Positions 61,049-64,000 of a stretch of DNA of 64,000 nt are shown here, one piece after another; position 1 is the first letter of the stretch; each line of letters opens with the position of its first letter. Below the pieces are notes generated by a model. It saw only the letters and a program-made list of their open reading frames with translations. It did no database searches and was not told the origin of the DNA. The position numbers were made by a program, and so were the translations under genes. Origin of the DNA: an uncultured bacterium (lineage in GTDB: Bacteria > Bacillota > Clostridia > Lachnospirales > Lachnospiraceae); contig CAJMQE010000002.1 of the NCBI GenBank assembly GCA_905215405.1, positions 1 through 64,000 of the forward strand, read 5' to 3'.

Positions 61049-62598
61049 ATTTCCTCCATTCTAGTGCTATCCGACACTGTTCCATTACCCGTAAATGCAA
61101 TGGTAACCATTCGTTTGGTCTCTTTCGTAAGTTTATATTGAGCGCTCATCCGATAACCGACAATCCATATGATATGACTGCCATCGGCGACTAAAAGTAC
61201 CTGGTCCCGATATGAACGCGGTACTTTTTCATTAATAAAATAATCTTTGAGCTTCTTCTTACTACCTTTTTCATCCACTACGATGTAATCCCCGCTCTGA
61301 CGGGTCCTTACCTGAAGTGTAAATTTAATTTTATCATAATCAAAAGATTTCGTATAGTCATTTACATCGATTTTTTTAGAATTTATCAGGTTTTTTTCCT
61401 CATTTGATAAAATCTTTTCCTGAATACAGACTTCTTTCAGAACAACTGGGGCATCTTTGGCAATAAATGGTCCATTTAATGGGAATTTGTACCACTCATT
61501 TTCTTTCTGCACAGGTAACAGGACTGGCTGAATCCCTTTCCCTGTCATATCCTTTTGAACCGGATCCTGCCTTTTCTTTACAAGGATCTTATCGTACTCT
61601 CTGTAGGCACTGATTCCATAGGCAACATCCACTCTTGCTCCCGACTGCCTCTGCAACAGGGAAATCACCGATTCTATATGAACTTTGTATACATCTTTTA
61701 GTCGTCCGGCAATCCTGTAAAGAACTTCCCTTACAACATATTTTTTTATTATTGTATCCAGTTCGCCAAATTCCACAATGTCAATTATATACAATCCAAC
61801 ATGTGTTTTGTCCTCTTCCTTAAAAGTGACACATTTTGCAAATGCGGCTGCTGCCTGTTTTTCCAAAAACTCTTCTGCTTCGCGCACCATGTCAGCCATA
61901 CTGCAGACATTTTCCACAACACTGGAATTAATATTTTCTGAAAGATAAGGGATGACTACATTACGCAGTCTGTTACGCAGATATTCATTTTCCAGATTTG
62001 TACTGTCCGTCTGAAAAGATTGCCCATAACTGGTGAGCAGTTCTTCGATCTCCGCCCTTCTGATACAGAGCAAGGGACGAATAATGTCATCATTGACTGG
62101 CTGAATCCCACAAATACCACGCACACCGCTGCCTCTGAACAAATTCATCAGAACGGTTTCACTCTGATCATCCATATGATGTGCGACCGCAATTCTTACT
62201 CTCTGTTCCTTGCGACCTGCGTTTCCGGCACTTCCGTTTTCCTCTGCCACCTGTCGAAATAATCCGTATCTAGCTTTTCTTCCAGCCTCTTCCACCGAAA
62301 GTTTCTGCTGTTTTGCCATTTTCTCGACCTGAACATGAAAAGTCCTGCAAGGCACATGTATCTGGTCGCACAACTGCTCTACGAACTGCTCATCATCCAT
62401 GGCTTCTTCTCCTCTGATACAGTGGTTCACATGTACCGCTGTCAGAGAAAAATCCATTTGTCTCTGCAATTCTTTCAGCACCAGCAGGAGGCACACGGAA
62501 TCTGCGCCACCTGAAACTCCGGCCACTACATGATCTCCCGGCAGGATCATTTTATATTTTCTAATATAATCAAAAATCTTCTCTACTGTATTTGTCAT
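61045..62598 (-). CDS. tilS: tRNA(Ile)-lysidine synthase TilS
   Basis: About 517 residues. The PP-loop SGGADS near the N-terminus activates C34 of tRNA-Ile2 with ATP, the HMDDQSETVLMNLFRGSG block is the family signature, and the C-terminal TilS domain contains RQSGDYIV and KKLKDYFINEKVPR. The ATG at 62598 has AGGAG 12 bp upstream; the frame can start three codons earlier at a TTG closer to that site. It is coupled to hpt. Confidence 0.95.
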   Translation of the reverse strand: MTNTVEKIFDYIRKYKMILPGDHVVAGVSGGADSVCLLLVLKELQRQMDFSLTAVHVNHCIRGEEAMDDEQFVEQLCDQIHVPCRTFHVQVEKMAKQQKLSVEEAGRKARYGLFRQVAEENGSAGNAGRKEQRVRIAVAHHMDDQSETVLMNLFRGSGVRGICGIQPVNDDIIRPLLCIRRAEIEELLTSYGQSFQTDSTNLENEYLRNRLRNVVIPYLSENINSSVVENVCSMADMVREAEEFLEKQAAAAFAKCVTFKEEDKTHVGLYIIDIVEFGELDTIIKKYVVREVLYRIAGRLKDVYKVHIESVISLLQRQSGARVDVAYGISAYREYDKILVKKRQDPVQKDMTGKGIQPVLLPVQKENEWYKFPLNGPFIAKDAPVVLKEVCIQEKILSNEEKNLINSKKIDVNDYTKSFDYDKIKFTLQVRTRQSGDYIVVDEKGSKKKLKDYFINEKVPRSYRDQVLLVADGSHIIWIVGYRMSAQYKLTKETKRMVTIAFTGNGTVSDSTRMEEI

Positions 62599-62706
62599 TT
62601 CTATCAATAGCTCCTGTATCGATTCTGCAACTAAATGTTGTTCCTTCTTATATTATCAGCATATTATAAGAAATTCTATTAACACTTTTTGTACTTATTT
62701 TGTATA

Positions 62707-63837
62707 CTAATATACTTTTTCACGGGTGTCAAACACACCAGCAACAATGACTGTCATATCGTCCTTTGCAATATTTTCATTCAAACTGAGTGCCTGCCTT
62801 AAGATTTCATTGGCAATCGCTTCTGGCTGACGGATCGTAATATCATTAATAATATCGACCAGTTTCTGTTCCTTATCCTGAACTGGCAGATTTTCAAGAA
62901 TGCCATCGCTCACCATAACTACATAATCTCCATCATAGAGCTTTTTCACCGCATTATCATAATCGACCTGTTCGAGCACTCCAATTGGAAGTGTCGTTGA
63001 TTTAATGATCTCGACCCAGCCTTCCCTCTTAATAAATGTGGATGCAGCCCCAAGCTTAATGCAGTTCAATACGCCCAACTGCCGGTCAATAACGCTCATA
63101 TCAACAGCCACGGGATTTGTGATATATTCTCCTGCTGAGAATGCAGAGTTGACCAGTCCGATCGCTACCTTTTCATCAAAGCCAGCCTCCAGGCACTGTT
63201 CCATCAGTTCGATCACGGTCTCGCTCTCACAAAATGCAGTTTTTCCTGCACCCATTCCATCTGCGATCGTAATGATGTCCCGTCCACAATCCAGCTGAGT
63301 AATTGAAAAGTTATCCCCCGAAATATCCATTTTATCCTTATTGCTCCTGGCAATTCCAGATAAAACACGGAATCTTGGCTCTTCTATAAACGTAAATTCA
63401 TGATAGTCTTCATTGACAATGGTCCTGTTCTTCTCACAGGAATAAAATTCGCATCGGTAGATCTTAGAGACCTCTGCCGCAAGTTCCCGTACCATAATGC
63501 AATTATGCTTAACTGTTTTTGCCAGCACAACGATTTCCCGTCTTCCCGGTTTCCCTTCGACGATTTTCATCCATTTGATCTTAATTCCATGAACCAGCAT
63601 GCCCCTGATCATGCCAGCCTTGTCCATCTTTCCCATTCTTACGACTTTTGTCTGAACTTCACAACACTGGCTGATAACATCCGCCAGAACAAACAGCTGA
63701 TTGGAAATGACATTGACTGCATGTCCCTTTCCCTGTATATCTTCGTAAGTTTCCCCCAGTTTACGAAATGTCTTCGCCGTCTCTTTCAGCCTCGTAAGTG
63801 AATACTCGTTGTCGTATGTCTCTATATCCGCACTCAT
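62707..63837 (-). CDS. spoIIE: SpoIIE-type PP2C serine phosphatase lacking the membrane domain
   Basis: 376 residues: an N-terminal helical segment matching the linker region of SpoIIE and a C-terminal PPM phosphatase with GDNFSITQL, IADGMGAGKTAFCESE, VVMVSDGILEN and KDDMTVIVAGV. SpoIIE dephosphorylates SpoIIAA to activate sigma-F in the forespore. The ten membrane helices of full-length SpoIIE are absent and the promoter lies directly upstream. The order spoIIE-tilS-hpt-ftsH matches Bacillus. The symbol rests on this order and the domain, not on full length. Confidence 0.82.
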   Translation of the reverse strand: MSADIETYDNEYSLTRLKETAKTFRKLGETYEDIQGKGHAVNVISNQLFVLADVISQCCEVQTKVVRMGKMDKAGMIRGMLVHGIKIKWMKIVEGKPGRREIVVLAKTVKHNCIMVRELAAEVSKIYRCEFYSCEKNRTIVNEDYHEFTFIEEPRFRVLSGIARSNKDKMDISGDNFSITQLDCGRDIITIADGMGAGKTAFCESETVIELMEQCLEAGFDEKVAIGLVNSAFSAGEYITNPVAVDMSVIDRQLGVLNCIKLGAASTFIKREGWVEIIKSTTLPIGVLEQVDYDNAVKKLYDGDYVVMVSDGILENLPVQDKEQKLVDIINDITIRQPEAIANEILRQALSLNENIAKDDMTVIVAGVFDTREKVY

Positions 63838-63911
63838 TTCCTAATCCCCTCACTTAACGCCTTTTCTACACGCTTCTGCCTTTTCAGGCAGACAGTCCTG
63901 TGCAATAACCT

Positions 63912-63945
63912 ATTATAGAGTTACTGCGAGGAAGTATTTTGTCAA
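63912..63945 (-). promoter_or_regulatory. Promoter with 22-bp spacing (Spo0A-type) before spoIIE
   Basis: TTGACA (63945-63940) and TATAAT (63917-63912) on the minus strand are separated by 22 bp. Long spacing of this kind is known for Spo0A-activated sigma-A promoters of spoIIE and spoIIG in Bacillus. TTTGACA itself is a 6/7 match to the inverted 0A box, and a further 6/7 box (CGTCGAA) lies at 63978-63972. Confidence 0.6.
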
Positions 63946-64000
63946 ATGAAGCACCCGTCCACAAAAAAGTTTTCGACGAATTATGCTATTCTTATCCCGA

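Overview
The window looks like part of the chromosome of an anaerobic, probably spore-forming Firmicute of the Clostridia, most likely a Lachnospiraceae-type gut commensal. The reasons are a moderately AT-rich base composition, AGGAGG-type ribosome sites, an NAD-linked trimeric [FeFe]-hydrogenase, a spoIIE-tilS-hpt-ftsH gene order, many FeS and radical-SAM enzymes, and Clostridia-like protein sequences. I do not name a species.

Layout. 1-265: a composite hairpin repeat. 266-3985: a complete queuosine-precursor operon (queD-queE-folE-queC-queF, minus strand) behind a preQ1-I riboswitch. 3985-6855: a GntR-controlled ABC exporter operon of YtrA type. 7032-11241: hydCBA, the bifurcating-type [FeFe]-hydrogenase. 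11682-15751: deoD and a FtsX/MacB-like ABC transporter. 16259-25759: a plus-strand cluster with a BtuCD/FecCD-type ABC importer, the hydrogenase maturase HydE, a NifH-like reductase with two NifD/NifK-like subunits, a second copy of the composite hairpin repeat, a substrate-binding lipoprotein and the maturase HydF. 26557-33099: a second, siderophore-type importer with an MFS protein, divergent from an AraC regulator and with a three-repeat operator between them. 33205-39511: YeeE/YedE sulfur transporters, NUDIX, an rRNA methyltransferase, a YhaM-type nuclease and a degenerate HtrA. 39762-44295: mutS2 and a two-component system. 44744-53246: trmL, 74-bp hairpin tandem repeats, a CheX-like protein, an AIR-synthase-like protein, DNA repair and nuclease genes, a B12-type radical SAM protein and an M23 peptidase. 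53338-53490: tRNA-Gly and tRNA-Phe. 54056-63837: trmD, a degenerate SGNH protein, a GH13 amylase, ftsH, hpt, tilS and a spoIIE-like phosphatase.

How the genes work together. The hydrogenase HydABC needs HydE, HydF and HydG for its H-cluster. HydE and HydF are here but are embedded in, or next to, the nitrogenase-like cluster, and HydG is not in the window. The nitrogenase-like proteins have the ATP and FeS residues of a NifH-type reductase, but the catalytic partners are short and Cys-poor compared with true NifDK, and no nifB/nifV or other nif assembly genes are present. This is therefore unlikely to be N2 fixation. A dedicated metal-complex importer in the same cluster suggests reduction or assembly of an imported tetrapyrrole, metallophore or metal cofactor. 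This cluster is the best candidate in the window for an undescribed system.

Other points worth attention are the dispersed composite hairpin element with an apparently conserved and covarying core, two hydrolase-fold proteins that have lost their catalytic residues, a SpoIIE-like phosphatase without its membrane domain behind a promoter with 22-bp spacing, and a riboswitch leader with two successive terminators. All calls were made by reading the sequence; no database search or folding program was run.
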